Assembly: GCA_947458745.1 (NCBI GenBank)
Contig: CANGYQ010000012.1
Coordinates: 88,194-152,193 of the forward strand
DNA: 64,000 nucleotides
Source: Bryobacteraceae bacterium
GTDB taxonomy: Bacteria; Acidobacteriota; Terriglobia; Bryobacterales; Bryobacteraceae
Reading direction: 5' to 3'
Notes under the pieces: model-generated
Databases searched by the model: none
The model's input: only the letters and a program-made list of their open reading frames with translations
Told to the model about the DNA's origin: nothing
Part shown: positions 8,993 through 18,177 of the stretch, in pieces
Layout of the letters: each line of letters starts with the position of its first letter
How positions within the stretch are numbered: the stretch's first letter is position 1
Program-made: the position numbers and the translations under genes

Positions 8993-10003
8993 CTAGGCCG
9001 CGCCGTCAGAAGGGGTGACACGGTACACAGCGGGCGTCCGACCGAAGCGGCCCTGATAGGCATCCGTAACCGTATGCTCAAACGCCGTGGCATCCCCGGC
9101 ATCCACCAGCGCAATGGCACAGCCGCCAAAGCCGCCGCCGGTCATGCGAGCGCCGTAGACCCCGGGAAACTGGCTGGCTTGATCGACCAGAAAGTCGAGC
9201 TCCGGGCAGGAGACTTCATAGTCCTCGCGCAGGCTCAGGTGCGAAGCAAACATCAGCTGACCCATCGCCTTCAGATCGCCCCGCTCGCAAGCGGCGACGA
9301 ATTCCAGCACACGAGCGTTCTCTGAGATGATGTGCCGCGCCCGCGGCCGTCCGCCGCTGATCACGGCATCGCGCAGTGAGCCGACGCCCAGTGCTTGCGC
9401 ATCCACCGCGCATTCGGCTACCCGGGTGGCATACGCCGAGTTGGCCAGCGCATGCTTCACCATCGTGTTCACCACCACATACTCAACGCCAGCCGGCAAC
9501 GGCACCAGATGGGACCGCTGGGTGCGGCAATCGATCAACACCGCGCGCCCCGCCCGGCCGAACACGGAAATGTACTGGTCCATGATGCCGCACGGCAGGC
9601 CGATAAACTCCGTCTCGACGCGATGCACCCGCCGGACCAGTTCCATGGGCGGGATCGGCTGGCCCTCCAGGCACGCCAGCGCCAGTGAGACTTCCAGCGA
9701 AGCCGACGAACTCAGGCCGCTGCCCAGCGGAACGGCAGAATCCACTGTCAAATGCAGTGGCGCGCGCCCGCGGCCAAACTCCTCGACAATGCCCAGTACA
9801 TAGTCGGTCCAGTCGCCTCGCTTGGCCGAGCCCAACACGTGGGTCTCGCCGAACTGAAGCGACGTGGCGGTCCATTCAGCGGCTGGTTCGATGGAGACCG
9901 TGCAGGCGAGATCAATGGCAATGGGCAGCACGAAGCCCTGGTTGTAGTCGGTGTGCTCGCCGATCAGGTTGACACGGCCCGGGGCGCGGAAGCGGTGGCT
10001 CAT
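8993..10003 (-). CDS. galK: Galactokinase
   Basis: A 336-residue GHMP-family kinase that phosphorylates galactose to galactose-1-phosphate in the Leloir pathway. The galactokinase signature GRVNLIGEHTDYNQGFVLP sits at the N terminus. The GHMP ATP-binding loop is PLGSGLSSSASLEV, and the catalytic aspartate lies in CGIMDQY. The C-terminal GHMP motif GARMTGGGFGGCAIAL is intact. It is about 40 residues shorter than the enterobacterial enzyme but all motifs are present. The ATG lies 18 bases after the symporter stop, so transport and phosphorylation genes form an operon. GalT and GalE are not in the window. Confidence 0.95.
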   Translation of the reverse strand: MSHRFRAPGRVNLIGEHTDYNQGFVLPIAIDLACTVSIEPAAEWTATSLQFGETHVLGSAKRGDWTDYVLGIVEEFGRGRAPLHLTVDSAVPLGSGLSSSASLEVSLALACLEGQPIPPMELVRRVHRVETEFIGLPCGIMDQYISVFGRAGRAVLIDCRTQRSHLVPLPAGVEYVVVNTMVKHALANSAYATRVAECAVDAQALGVGSLRDAVISGGRPRARHIISENARVLEFVAACERGDLKAMGQLMFASHLSLREDYEVSCPELDFLVDQASQFPGVYGARMTGGGFGGCAIALVDAGDATAFEHTVTDAYQGRFGRTPAVYRVTPSDGAA

Positions 10004-10021
10004 CTACTTATGCAGCGTACG

Positions 10022-11671
10022 CTACCAGAACAGGACATTCAGCGCGGCCACGGCGGCCAGCACCACCAACGCCAGCGGACCCGGGCGTTGATACCACTTC
10101 CAGCCGCTCTCATCGGGCATCACGGTAAGCCCACGGACCAGGCCCGCCAGTTCGGCTTCGGTCTTGGGTGTCGTGGCCAGGCTGACGCCAATGGTCACCA
10201 CAAAACAGGTGGTCCAGGCAAAGATGGCGATCCAGAAATTCTGCGCCATCGTGGAAGGGAAGCTTTGCAGTTGCCCCAGCCAGGCACCCTTGCCTTCAGC
10301 GAGCGTCAAGCCATGCGTCAACGCCGCGGCGGTCGTCCCCGCCAGCAAGCCCGTGAACGCTCCATGACCCGTAGCCCGCTTCCAGAACATGCCCAGCAGG
10401 AAGGTGGCGAACAAGGGAGCGTTGACGAAGCCAAACACCAGCTGCAGAAAGTCCATGATGTTGTTGAACTGCTGCGCCAGATAGGCGGTGGCAATCGACA
10501 ATCCGATGCCCCAGATGGTGGTGAAGCGGCCCACCTTCAGGTAGTGCGAATCGGGCGCGTTGGGCCGCATGTAGCTCTGGTAGAGGTCATAGGTGAACAC
10601 CGTGTTGAACGCCGTCACGTTGCCCGCCATGCCCGACATAAAGCTGGCAAACAGAGCCGTTACACCCAAGCCCATCAACCCCGGGCCATAGAACTTGGCC
10701 ATCAGCGTCGTCATCGCCTGGTCATAGTCGTAACTGGATCCCTTCACGGGCAACACATAGTCGCCGCCCATCTGGGACAAGGCCAGCGCCGCGATGCCAG
10801 GCACGATCACGATGAACGGCATCAGCATCTTGGGGATGGCGGCCAGCACCGGCGTCCGGCGCGCCGCCGACATCGACCGCGCGGCCATGGCCCGCTGCAC
10901 CACCAGAAAGTCCGTGCACCAGTACCCGAAGCTCAACACAAAGCCCAGGCCCGCCAACAACCCAAAAATCTCAATGCCCATCGGGTTCTGCGCGGCTGAA
11001 CTCGTGTACTTCCAGGAGTGCGTCATCACCTCCGGCACCCGCGCCGCCATGCCTTGCCAGCCGCCCGCCTGCGTCACCGCCATATAGGCCAGCGGCGCAA
11101 ATCCGGCCACGATCAGGAAGAACTGCAACACCTCGTTGTAGATCGCGCTCTTCAAACCACCGGTCCAGGTGTAGGCCAGCACGATGGCGGCCGACACGAT
11201 GACACTGAGCGTAAAGCTCCAGCCCAGCATCGCCTGCAGCAGTAGACCCAAGGCGTACATCGAGATGCCGGAGCTGAACACCGTCATGGCGGCAAACGTC
11301 AGCGCGTTCAGTGCCCGCGTCTTCTCATCAAAGCGCAGCTTCAAGTACTCCGGCACGCTGCGCGCGCGGCTGCCGTAGTAGAACGGCATCATAAAGACGC
11401 CGACGAATAGCATGGCGGGCACCGCGCCCACCCAATAGAAGTGCGCGGTCATGATGCCGTACTTGGCACCCGAGGCGCACATGCCGATCACTTCCTGTGC
11501 GCCGAGGTTGGCGGCAAGAAAAGCGAGCGAGGCCACCCAGGTGGGCACCGAATGGCCGCCCGTGAGGAAGTCCTCACTCGAGGTGACCCGCTTTTTCAGG
11601 TACCAGCCAATGAAGATGACGAACAGGAAATAGAGGCCGAGAATGGCGTAATCAATGGGAGCAAGATGCAT
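10022..11671 (-). CDS. Sodium/solute symporter (SSS family), probably for galactose or glucose
   Basis: A 549-residue integral membrane protein with about 14 hydrophobic helices. It opens with IDYAILGLYFLFVIFIGWYLKK and carries SSS-family hallmarks such as SLAFLAANLGAQEVIGM and the TWTGGLKSAIYNEVLQFFLI stretch, both close to the vSGLT/SGLT branch. It would use the sodium gradient to import a hexose. It is the first gene of a two-gene unit with galK, which favours galactose as substrate; that point is inference. It is divergent from the lactate permease gene across 59 bases that hold a perfect palindrome. Confidence 0.85.
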   Translation of the reverse strand: MHLAPIDYAILGLYFLFVIFIGWYLKKRVTSSEDFLTGGHSVPTWVASLAFLAANLGAQEVIGMCASGAKYGIMTAHFYWVGAVPAMLFVGVFMMPFYYGSRARSVPEYLKLRFDEKTRALNALTFAAMTVFSSGISMYALGLLLQAMLGWSFTLSVIVSAAIVLAYTWTGGLKSAIYNEVLQFFLIVAGFAPLAYMAVTQAGGWQGMAARVPEVMTHSWKYTSSAAQNPMGIEIFGLLAGLGFVLSFGYWCTDFLVVQRAMAARSMSAARRTPVLAAIPKMLMPFIVIVPGIAALALSQMGGDYVLPVKGSSYDYDQAMTTLMAKFYGPGLMGLGVTALFASFMSGMAGNVTAFNTVFTYDLYQSYMRPNAPDSHYLKVGRFTTIWGIGLSIATAYLAQQFNNIMDFLQLVFGFVNAPLFATFLLGMFWKRATGHGAFTGLLAGTTAAALTHGLTLAEGKGAWLGQLQSFPSTMAQNFWIAIFAWTTCFVVTIGVSLATTPKTEAELAGLVRGLTVMPDESGWKWYQRPGPLALVVLAAVAALNVLFW

Positions 11672-11705
11672 GGAAGATTTCGGAGGCGCGAAGCCCCAGG
11701 CTGAC

Positions 11706-11719
11706 CTGTGATATCACAG
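11706..11719. promoter_or_regulatory. Perfect 14-bp palindrome, candidate operator
   Basis: CTGTGATATCACAG reads the same on both strands. It lies in the 59-base gap between the divergent symporter and lactate permease start codons, ending 11 bases before the permease ATG. The half-site TGTGAT recalls CRP sites, but the halves are too close together for CRP. A related imperfect palindrome lies at 41109-41128. A dimeric repressor site (for example GntR type) is plausible; the regulator is not identified. Confidence 0.45.
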
Positions 11720-11730
11720 ATTGATCCTCC

Positions 11731-13341
11731 ATGTGGCAACAAGCATATACCCCGAATGATTCCGGCCTGGCGCTGGCAGCCATCGTCGCCTCCGCGCCGA
11801 TCCTGGTCCTGCTTTATTTATTGGGCGTCGCGCGCAAACCGGCCTGGATGGCCGCGCTGGCGGGTTTGGCCACTGGCCTCGCGCTGGCGCTGTTCTTCTA
11901 TCAGATGCCGGTGGGCTTGGCCCTGTCGTCAGTGGCTTACGGCGCGGCGTTCGGCATGTTCCCCATCGGCTGGATTGTCTTCTGGGCGATCATCCTTTAC
12001 CGCATCACGCTGGTGACGGGGCGCTTTGAGATCTTGAAGGACTCGATCGGCTCCTTAACAGACGACCGCCGCCTCCAGGCACTGCTGATCGCCTTCGCCT
12101 TTGGCGCTTTCATCGAAGGCGCCGCCGGGTTCGGCACGCCTGTCGCGGTGGCCGCCGCCATGCTGGCGGGCCTCGGCTTTTCGCCCTTCTATGCGGCCGG
12201 CATCTGCCTGCTGGCCAACACCGCTCCAGTGGCCTTTGGCTCCATCGGCATTCCCGTGATCACCCTGGCCGGCATCACCCAACTGCCGTTGCAGGACTTG
12301 AGCACCTGGGTGGGCCGCATCTGCGCCCCGGTCTCGTTCTTTGTGCCCACCTATCTGATTATGGTGATGGGCGGTTGGAAGGCCGTCCGAGGCGTCCTGC
12401 CGGCAGTTCTCGGCTGCGGCCTGGCTTTTGCGGGCGCACAATTCTACGTCTCCAACTACCTCGGCCCGCAGTTGGTCGACATCGTCAGCTCACTGTCAGC
12501 AATTGGCACGATGCTGCTGCTGTCGATCCTCTGGAAGCCCAAGGACACCTTTCACCTGGAAGGCGAAAGCGGCGTGCGCGTGGCCTTGAAGAAGCATCCG
12601 ATCGGCGAGGTGCTGCTGGCCTGGTCACCCTATGCCTTCCTGGTGATGTTTGTGTTGCTGTGGGGCGAGGCGGAGGTGAAAAAGATCCTCAACCAAGCCA
12701 CCATGATGATCAACTGGCCCGGTCTGCACAATTTGGTGGAGCGCGTGCCGCCAGTCACCGGCAAGGCCTCGCCTTACGCGGCGGTGTTCACCTTCAACTT
12801 CTTTTCCGCCTCCGGCACAGCCTGCATGTTTGCAGCTTTCCTGTCGGCCATCGTGCTGCGCGTTTCCCCCAGCCAGATGGCGGGCGTGTTCGCCACCGCG
12901 TGCAAACAACTGGCCCTCTCCATGTTGACCATCGCCAGTGTTCTGGGCTTGGCCTTCCTGCTGAACTACTGCGGCGCCACCGGTACGATGGGCCTGGCCC
13001 TGGCTGCGACCGGCGTGCTGTTCCCGTTCTTCTCGGCCATCCTCGGCTGGCTGGGCGTCTTCCTGACCGGCAGCGACACGTCCGCCAATGCTCTGTTCGG
13101 CAACCTGCAAGTGGTGACGGCCAACAAGCTGGGCCTGGACCCGGTGCTGATGGCCGCCTCCAATTCGGCGGGCGGCGTGATGGGCAAGATGATCAGCCTG
13201 CAATCGATCGCCGTGGCCGCCGCCGCGACGGGCATGAAGCCGGAGGATGAATCCAAGCTCTTCCGCTTCACACTGCGGCATTCCGTGATCCTGGCCAGCG
13301 TGATCGGTCTGGTGGTGGTGGCGTACAACTACCTGCGGTAG
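11731..13341 (+). CDS. lldP: L-lactate permease (LctP/LldP family)
   Basis: A 536-residue membrane protein with about 12-14 helices that imports L-lactate or glycolate with protons. Family marks are the AFAFGAFIEGAAGFGTPVAV segment near 110-130 and the C-terminal GSDTSANALFGNLQ segment, both strongly conserved in LctP carriers. The length is normal for the family. No lactate dehydrogenase gene (lldD or lutABC) lies beside it. Expression may be controlled through the palindrome just upstream, shared with the divergent sugar symporter. No clear Shine-Dalgarno sequence precedes the ATG. Confidence 0.9.
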   Translation: MWQQAYTPNDSGLALAAIVASAPILVLLYLLGVARKPAWMAALAGLATGLALALFFYQMPVGLALSSVAYGAAFGMFPIGWIVFWAIILYRITLVTGRFEILKDSIGSLTDDRRLQALLIAFAFGAFIEGAAGFGTPVAVAAAMLAGLGFSPFYAAGICLLANTAPVAFGSIGIPVITLAGITQLPLQDLSTWVGRICAPVSFFVPTYLIMVMGGWKAVRGVLPAVLGCGLAFAGAQFYVSNYLGPQLVDIVSSLSAIGTMLLLSILWKPKDTFHLEGESGVRVALKKHPIGEVLLAWSPYAFLVMFVLLWGEAEVKKILNQATMMINWPGLHNLVERVPPVTGKASPYAAVFTFNFFSASGTACMFAAFLSAIVLRVSPSQMAGVFATACKQLALSMLTIASVLGLAFLLNYCGATGTMGLALAATGVLFPFFSAILGWLGVFLTGSDTSANALFGNLQVVTANKLGLDPVLMAASNSAGGVMGKMISLQSIAVAAAATGMKPEDESKLFRFTLRHSVILASVIGLVVVAYNYLR

Positions 13342-13350
13342 CAGATCAGG

Positions 13351-14511
13351 TCAGGGCTGCTTGGCGCCCTTCAGCAGAGCCTTCAATTGCAGATAGGCCG
13401 CCTCTTGATAGGTGGTCTTGATGCGCTCGGCACCCACGGTTACGGCGGGGCGGCCGGTCGGCGGCTTCAAGCACCGACCGAGGAGTTGAATCGCCTCAGT
13501 ATCGCCCGGCGCCCGATCCAGCACCGCCCGGAACCGTTCCGCCGCCACGGCATACTTGCCTTGCTTCAGCAGAGCGTAACCCACGTTGAAGTGATAGACC
13601 GGATCCGCCGGGTCGCCATCCAGGGCCTTCTGGAAGTTGGCCAGCGCCTCCGGCCGGTCACGGCGGCTTTGGGCAGCGGCCAGGTTATTGAATACCTCGT
13701 TCAAAGGCACCGTCTGGGCCACCAGGTCAAAGGCCTTCTCCGCCGCTTCAAACTCATTCAACTGGAAACGCGCCAGCCCCAGGTGAAACAGAGCATCGGA
13801 AGCTGTCGGGGCAGTGGCCGGAACGCGAGCCAGCCAACTGCTGGCCTCTGCCCATTGCTTGCGTTGAAAATAGAGCTTACCCAGCTCAAACACCGGCGGG
13901 GTGAAGTTGGGGTCCAGCCGCGCTGCCTTGCCGAACTGCGCGATCCGATTCTCGGGCTGGGGCAACACCAGGCCCCGGGCATAGCTTTCCAGGGCGTCGG
14001 TGGTCACCAGATGCGAACGCAGCAGATAAGCATCCTCCTCCGGCGTACTGCCCGGCGCCAGATGCTTCAGCATCTGCCAGGACAACCTGTTTTGCAGCGC
14101 CGAAAGGTTGTCGAGCGTCCCCATGTCGGAGAACTCCACCGCCGGAGTCATCCGCTTTACATCCAACATCGAAGCCGTCACGCGCAGCAAGTCACCGGAC
14201 TTCTCCAGCCTGCCGGAGACCACCAACGCCGCGTCCAGCGAGACCGCGGCCTTGATCACTGAGGCTCGCGTCAGCCGAGCGTAACGCTTAATCGCCAGTT
14301 GGCGCAGCACGGTGTCACGCCCGGTGCGGTCGGCCACCAGGCAGCCTTCCTGAGCCAGCGCGCCAGACAAGGCCTCAGCCACACTTTCGCCCACCCAGTC
14401 CAGAGTCTCAAAACCAGTTTGATTGAAAAAGGGAAGAACTAAGTAAGTTTGGCCTAGGCCAAGGGGAGCACTAAGTAGCAGAGAAGCGAGAAGGGCCGGG
14501 AGCTTTGTCAC
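13351..14511 (-). CDS. Secreted TPR protein with N-terminal FlgO/CsgG-like domain
   Basis: A 386-residue protein with a signal peptide (MTKLPALLASLLLSAPLGLGQ). Residues about 22-130 (YLVLPFFNQTG, WVGESVAEALSGALAQEG, VSGRLEKSGDLLRVTASMLD) look like the alpha/beta domain found in FlgO, CsgG and TolB N-terminal regions. This is followed by five or six TPRs to the C terminus (FELGKLYFQRKQWAEASSWL, FNVGYALLKQGKYAVAAERF). Such proteins act in the periplasm or on the outer membrane as assembly or lipoprotein-associated factors. The gene is convergent with the permease gene, 9 bases apart. The exact role is unknown. Confidence 0.7.
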   Translation of the reverse strand: MTKLPALLASLLLSAPLGLGQTYLVLPFFNQTGFETLDWVGESVAEALSGALAQEGCLVADRTGRDTVLRQLAIKRYARLTRASVIKAAVSLDAALVVSGRLEKSGDLLRVTASMLDVKRMTPAVEFSDMGTLDNLSALQNRLSWQMLKHLAPGSTPEEDAYLLRSHLVTTDALESYARGLVLPQPENRIAQFGKAARLDPNFTPPVFELGKLYFQRKQWAEASSWLARVPATAPTASDALFHLGLARFQLNEFEAAEKAFDLVAQTVPLNEVFNNLAAAQSRRDRPEALANFQKALDGDPADPVYHFNVGYALLKQGKYAVAAERFRAVLDRAPGDTEAIQLLGRCLKPPTGRPAVTVGAERIKTTYQEAAYLQLKALLKGAKQP

Positions 14512-14594
14512 CGGCCCTATTTTACCGAATCACCGGGCGGCGGCCCATCAGCCTGGCGCCGCCCATTGGAGAGGAGCACATCCGGTGTTCGATT

Positions 14595-14939
14595 TTAGAG
14601 GCCAGCCGGGCGGCCTTCGGTGCTGCCGAACACCAGCTTGGTCTTGGTGCCGCCCACGCGGATCTCGTCCACGCGGAACTTGCCGCCTTCGTTGGCGTAG
14701 CGGACAGACGTGGTACCGAACTTGTTTTCGGTGTTCTCCACCTTCACTTCGGTCTCCACTGATTCCTTGCCGCCCTTGATGGTGGCCCGGTTGTCCTTCA
14801 CTTCAACTTTGTAGTCGCCCGGCTTCAACGTGGTGCCATTCACCACGGAGGGCTGGAACAGCGTCACCCGGTAGGATTCCGCCGCGCTCATCGAAGCCAG
14901 CGCCACCGTCGTGAAAGCGATCATCAAATTCATCTTCAT
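14595..14939 (-). CDS. Small secreted beta-rich protein
   Basis: I choose the ATG at 14939 because AGGAG precedes it at the right distance and it opens a signal peptide (MKMNLMIAFTTVALASMSA). The mature part of about 95 residues is all beta-like (VVNGTTLKPGDYKVEVKDN, TKTKLVFGSTE). Acidobacteria encode many such small proteins with a TTLxPGxYxV motif, presumably extracytoplasmic. The function is unknown. It is preceded by miaA on the same strand, but 92 bases separate them and the gene has its own ribosome-binding site. Confidence 0.7.
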   Translation of the reverse strand: MKMNLMIAFTTVALASMSAAESYRVTLFQPSVVNGTTLKPGDYKVEVKDNRATIKGGKESVETEVKVENTENKFGTTSVRYANEGGKFRVDEIRVGGTKTKLVFGSTEGRPAGL

Positions 14940-15031
14940 TTTCTTAGCTCCTGAATGTTTCTCAGTCATCCGGCTTAGTGAGTGATCTCTTTCACTGCAC
15001 TTGCCGTTCACAACCAAAGATACGCGCGGGC

Positions 15032-16006
15032 TTAGAAATTGTTCCGTGTGAGTTGCGATGACTCGCCCCGGTTTTTCAGCAACTCGCCCACCAGTGCGGA
15101 GGCCGCCCCTTGGATTCGCGGTTCGTCCCCAAAGCCTGCCAAATGGATCGCCTCCGGCTGCTGATTCCGGAACCAGGTGAACTGCCGCTTGGCATAGTTG
15201 CGGGTGATCTGCTGAATATGGGCGATCGCCGCGGCCAGCGTCATCCGGCCTTCCAGAACCGCCAGTGTTTCCCGGTAGCCGTGCGCCGTAAACGCCGGCG
15301 CATCGCCCGGCACGCCCGCCGCCCGGAGAGCGGCCACCTCATCCAGCCAGCCGTCGTCGTACAACTGTCTTGTGCGGCGATTGATGCGTTCGTACAACTC
15401 CTCCCGGGGAGGCGCCAGAAACAGGATCAGCGGCGCATAGCCTTGCAGACCGTCGCGCGGAGCGGCCAACTGATGGGTCAATGGCTGCCGGGCCTGGATG
15501 ATCACCTCCAGTGCACGGACCAGCTTTTGCTCGTCGTGGGCATGAATGCGCGCGGCTGCCGCAGGGTCCAGGCGCGTCAGGATGCGATGCAAGGACCCGG
15601 GCGGCCGTTTCCGTAAACGATGCCGCAACTCCGGGTCACGGCGCGGGCCCTCAAAGATGCCCTCCAGCAGCGTCTTCAAATAGAAGCCTGTGCCGCCCGC
15701 CAGAACGGGCAGGCGTCCGCGCCCGGATATCTCATTGATGGACGCCCGGGCCAGGCGTGAGAAATCCCCGGCGGAAAAGGCCACGGTCGGTTCCTGGATG
15801 TCGAGAAGATGGTGTGGGATGCCGCCGCGTTCCGCCAGCGGGAGCTTGGCGGTGCCGATGTCAAAGCCCCGGTAGACCTGTTGGGAGTCGCAATTGACCA
15901 CCTCGCCGCCAAACTCCGCCGCAACTTTTAAGGCCAACGTGGTCTTTCCACTGGCGGTGGGCCCAGCTATTGCAACCAAGGGGCGCCTGGTGGCGTCTGA
16001 AACCAT
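15032..16006 (-). CDS. miaA: tRNA dimethylallyltransferase
   Basis: A 324-residue enzyme that transfers a dimethylallyl group from DMAPP to N6 of adenosine-37 in tRNAs that read codons starting with U. The P-loop GPTASGKT is at 14-21. It is followed by the family motifs NCDSQQVYRGFDIGTAK and IPHHLLDI, and by AGGTGFYLKTLLEG. The C-terminal segment THAxR-type TRNYAKRQFTWFR is the usual end of the catalytic domain. Length is normal. It is divergent from a TPR gene with only 45 bases between starts. Confidence 0.95.
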   Translation of the reverse strand: MVSDATRRPLVAIAGPTASGKTTLALKVAAEFGGEVVNCDSQQVYRGFDIGTAKLPLAERGGIPHHLLDIQEPTVAFSAGDFSRLARASINEISGRGRLPVLAGGTGFYLKTLLEGIFEGPRRDPELRHRLRKRPPGSLHRILTRLDPAAAARIHAHDEQKLVRALEVIIQARQPLTHQLAAPRDGLQGYAPLILFLAPPREELYERINRRTRQLYDDGWLDEVAALRAAGVPGDAPAFTAHGYRETLAVLEGRMTLAAAIAHIQQITRNYAKRQFTWFRNQQPEAIHLAGFGDEPRIQGAASALVGELLKNRGESSQLTRNNF

Positions 16007-16051
16007 ATCGTCTTCGAGTGTAGACTGAAGGCGGCGGGAGCCCGGCTCATC

Positions 16052-18091
16052 ATGAACTATCAGCGTCTTTGGAAACCTTGCCTCGCGTCGGCCTTGATGG
16101 CCGCTTCAGCGATGGCGCAAAGCAAGCCTGCGCCGAAAGTGGACAAGGCTTCGGCCTACTACAACTATGCGATGGCCCACCTGTATTCCGAATTGGCGCA
16201 AGCCTACGGCAATAAGGGCGACTACTTAAACACAGCCATCGAGCATTACCGCTCCGCCATCAAAGCGGACCCCGGTGCTACCTTCCTGGCCGAAGAGTTG
16301 TCGGATCTCTATATCCAGACCGGCCAGATCCGCTCCGCCGTCACCGAAGCTGAAGACGCGCTGAAGGCCAATCCCGACGATCTGAATTCACGCCGCGTGC
16401 TGGGCCGGATCTATTCGCGGATGATCGGCGACCGGGAAAACAACCGGATCAACGAGACGATGGTGAAGAAGGCGATTGAGCAGTACGAGAAGATCGCCGA
16501 GAAAGCACCCAAGGATGTCGACACTTGGCTGATGCTGGGCCGCCTGCACAAGGTTTCGCAGAACTCGCCCGAGTCGGAAAAGGCTTACAAGAAAGCGCTG
16601 GAACTGGATCCGGACAACGAAGATGCCAGTGTTGGCCTGGCCATGGTCTATGCCGACCTGGGCGACAACAAGACGGCGGCGGCGCTGCTCGAAAAGGCGA
16701 CCCGCAAGAATCCGAACCTCCGCACGCTCACCACGCTGGCCTCCAGTTACGAGCAGATGCGCGACTATAAGCTGGCGGCGGAAACGCTGCGCCGCGCCGC
16801 TGATCTGGCCCCCGGCAACATGGACATCAAGCGCGCCTATGCGCAGAACCTCCTGTTTAGCGATCAGTTGGATGAAGCAGTAAAGGCTTATCTGGAAGTG
16901 GTGGAAGAAGAGCCCAAGGACACGCAGTCCTGGCTGCGTCTCTCGCAGGTCTACCGCCAACAGCGCAAGTTTGACCAGGCCCGCGAAACGGGCGACAAGG
17001 CCCGCGCGCTGGAACCCAACAATCTGGAAATCAAGTACAACGACGTCAGCCTGCTGGAAGCGGAAGGCAAGCGCGGCGACGCCATTGCCACGCTGAAGGA
17101 TCTGGTGACGGCCACCGCCAAGCGCAACTACACCGCCGCGGACAAGACCAATCGCCTTGTTCTGCTCGAACGGCTGGGGCTGCTCTACCGGCAGAACGAA
17201 CAGACCAAGGAAGCGGTGGAGACGTTCCGGCAGATGATGGAACTGGAGCCGGACACCTCCTCGCGGGCCTGGGCGCAAGTGATTGAGACCTACCGCGGCG
17301 CACGTGAATTTAAGGCCGCCTTGACAGAAGCCGATAGTGCCCGCCAGAAGTTTCCGCAGGACCGGATGATCAAGCTGATCCGCGCCAACCTATTGGCGGA
17401 AACCGGTCGCGGCGACGAAGCCGCCAAGGAAGTCCGGACCCTGCTGGATGGAAAAGCCGACCGCGAAGTCTACTTGAGCCTGGCCCAGATCTTCGAGAAG
17501 AGCAAGAACTACGCCGAGATGGGCAAGGCCATTGATGAAGCCGAAAAGCTGACCGATTCGGCCGAGGACAAAGAGAACCTCTACTTCATGCGCGGTGCGA
17601 TGTTGGAAAAGCAAAAGAAGTTCGACGCGGCGGAAGCGGAGTTCCGCAAAGTGCTGGCAGCGAATCCGGAGAACCCCTCAGCGCTGAACTACCTGGGCTA
17701 CATGCTGGTGGACCGCAACGTCCGCGTGCCGGAGGCTCTGGAGATGATCCAGAAGGCGCTCTCCCGCGATCCCGACAACGGCGCCTATCTCGATAGCCTG
17801 GGCTGGGCCTTCTACCGGCTGGACCGCCTGAAGGAAGCGGAATCTGCTCTGCTCCGCGCGATCGACAAAGCTCCGCATGACCCCACCGTGCATGATCACC
17901 TGGGCGACGTCTATTCAAAGCAAGGCCGCACCAAGGATGCCATCGGGCAGTGGGAACGCTCCCTGAGCGAATGGAAAGCCACCGGCCCCAATGAACAGGA
18001 CCCGGTCGAGATCGCCAAGGTACAGAAGAAAGTGGATACGGCCAAGGTTCGGCAGGCCAAGGAATCTTCGCCGGGCGCGCCCAAACCGTAA
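16052..18091 (+). CDS. Large secreted TPR protein
   Basis: A 679-residue protein with a signal peptide (about 1-22, ending ASAMAQ). It consists almost entirely of tetratricopeptide repeats, at least twelve by eye, for example YKKALELDPDNEDASVGLAM and FRKVLAANPENPSALNYLGY. The segment ALNYLGYMLVDRNVRVPEAL followed by YLDSLGWAFYRLDRLKEAE is characteristic of the TPR lipoprotein-like family found in bacterial envelopes and in the acidobacterial group. It lacks a lipobox. It probably forms a periplasmic scaffold. No enzymatic part is visible. Confidence 0.85.
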   Translation: MNYQRLWKPCLASALMAASAMAQSKPAPKVDKASAYYNYAMAHLYSELAQAYGNKGDYLNTAIEHYRSAIKADPGATFLAEELSDLYIQTGQIRSAVTEAEDALKANPDDLNSRRVLGRIYSRMIGDRENNRINETMVKKAIEQYEKIAEKAPKDVDTWLMLGRLHKVSQNSPESEKAYKKALELDPDNEDASVGLAMVYADLGDNKTAAALLEKATRKNPNLRTLTTLASSYEQMRDYKLAAETLRRAADLAPGNMDIKRAYAQNLLFSDQLDEAVKAYLEVVEEEPKDTQSWLRLSQVYRQQRKFDQARETGDKARALEPNNLEIKYNDVSLLEAEGKRGDAIATLKDLVTATAKRNYTAADKTNRLVLLERLGLLYRQNEQTKEAVETFRQMMELEPDTSSRAWAQVIETYRGAREFKAALTEADSARQKFPQDRMIKLIRANLLAETGRGDEAAKEVRTLLDGKADREVYLSLAQIFEKSKNYAEMGKAIDEAEKLTDSAEDKENLYFMRGAMLEKQKKFDAAEAEFRKVLAANPENPSALNYLGYMLVDRNVRVPEALEMIQKALSRDPDNGAYLDSLGWAFYRLDRLKEAESALLRAIDKAPHDPTVHDHLGDVYSKQGRTKDAIGQWERSLSEWKATGPNEQDPVEIAKVQKKVDTAKVRQAKESSPGAPKP

Positions 18092-18177
18092 AGCGTTTCG
18101 CTAGCGTCTTTCTTCCTGCCGGGAGAGCAACGGCTGTGGCATAATCCTCACCATTGATTGGTGAGGAAAATTTACTA

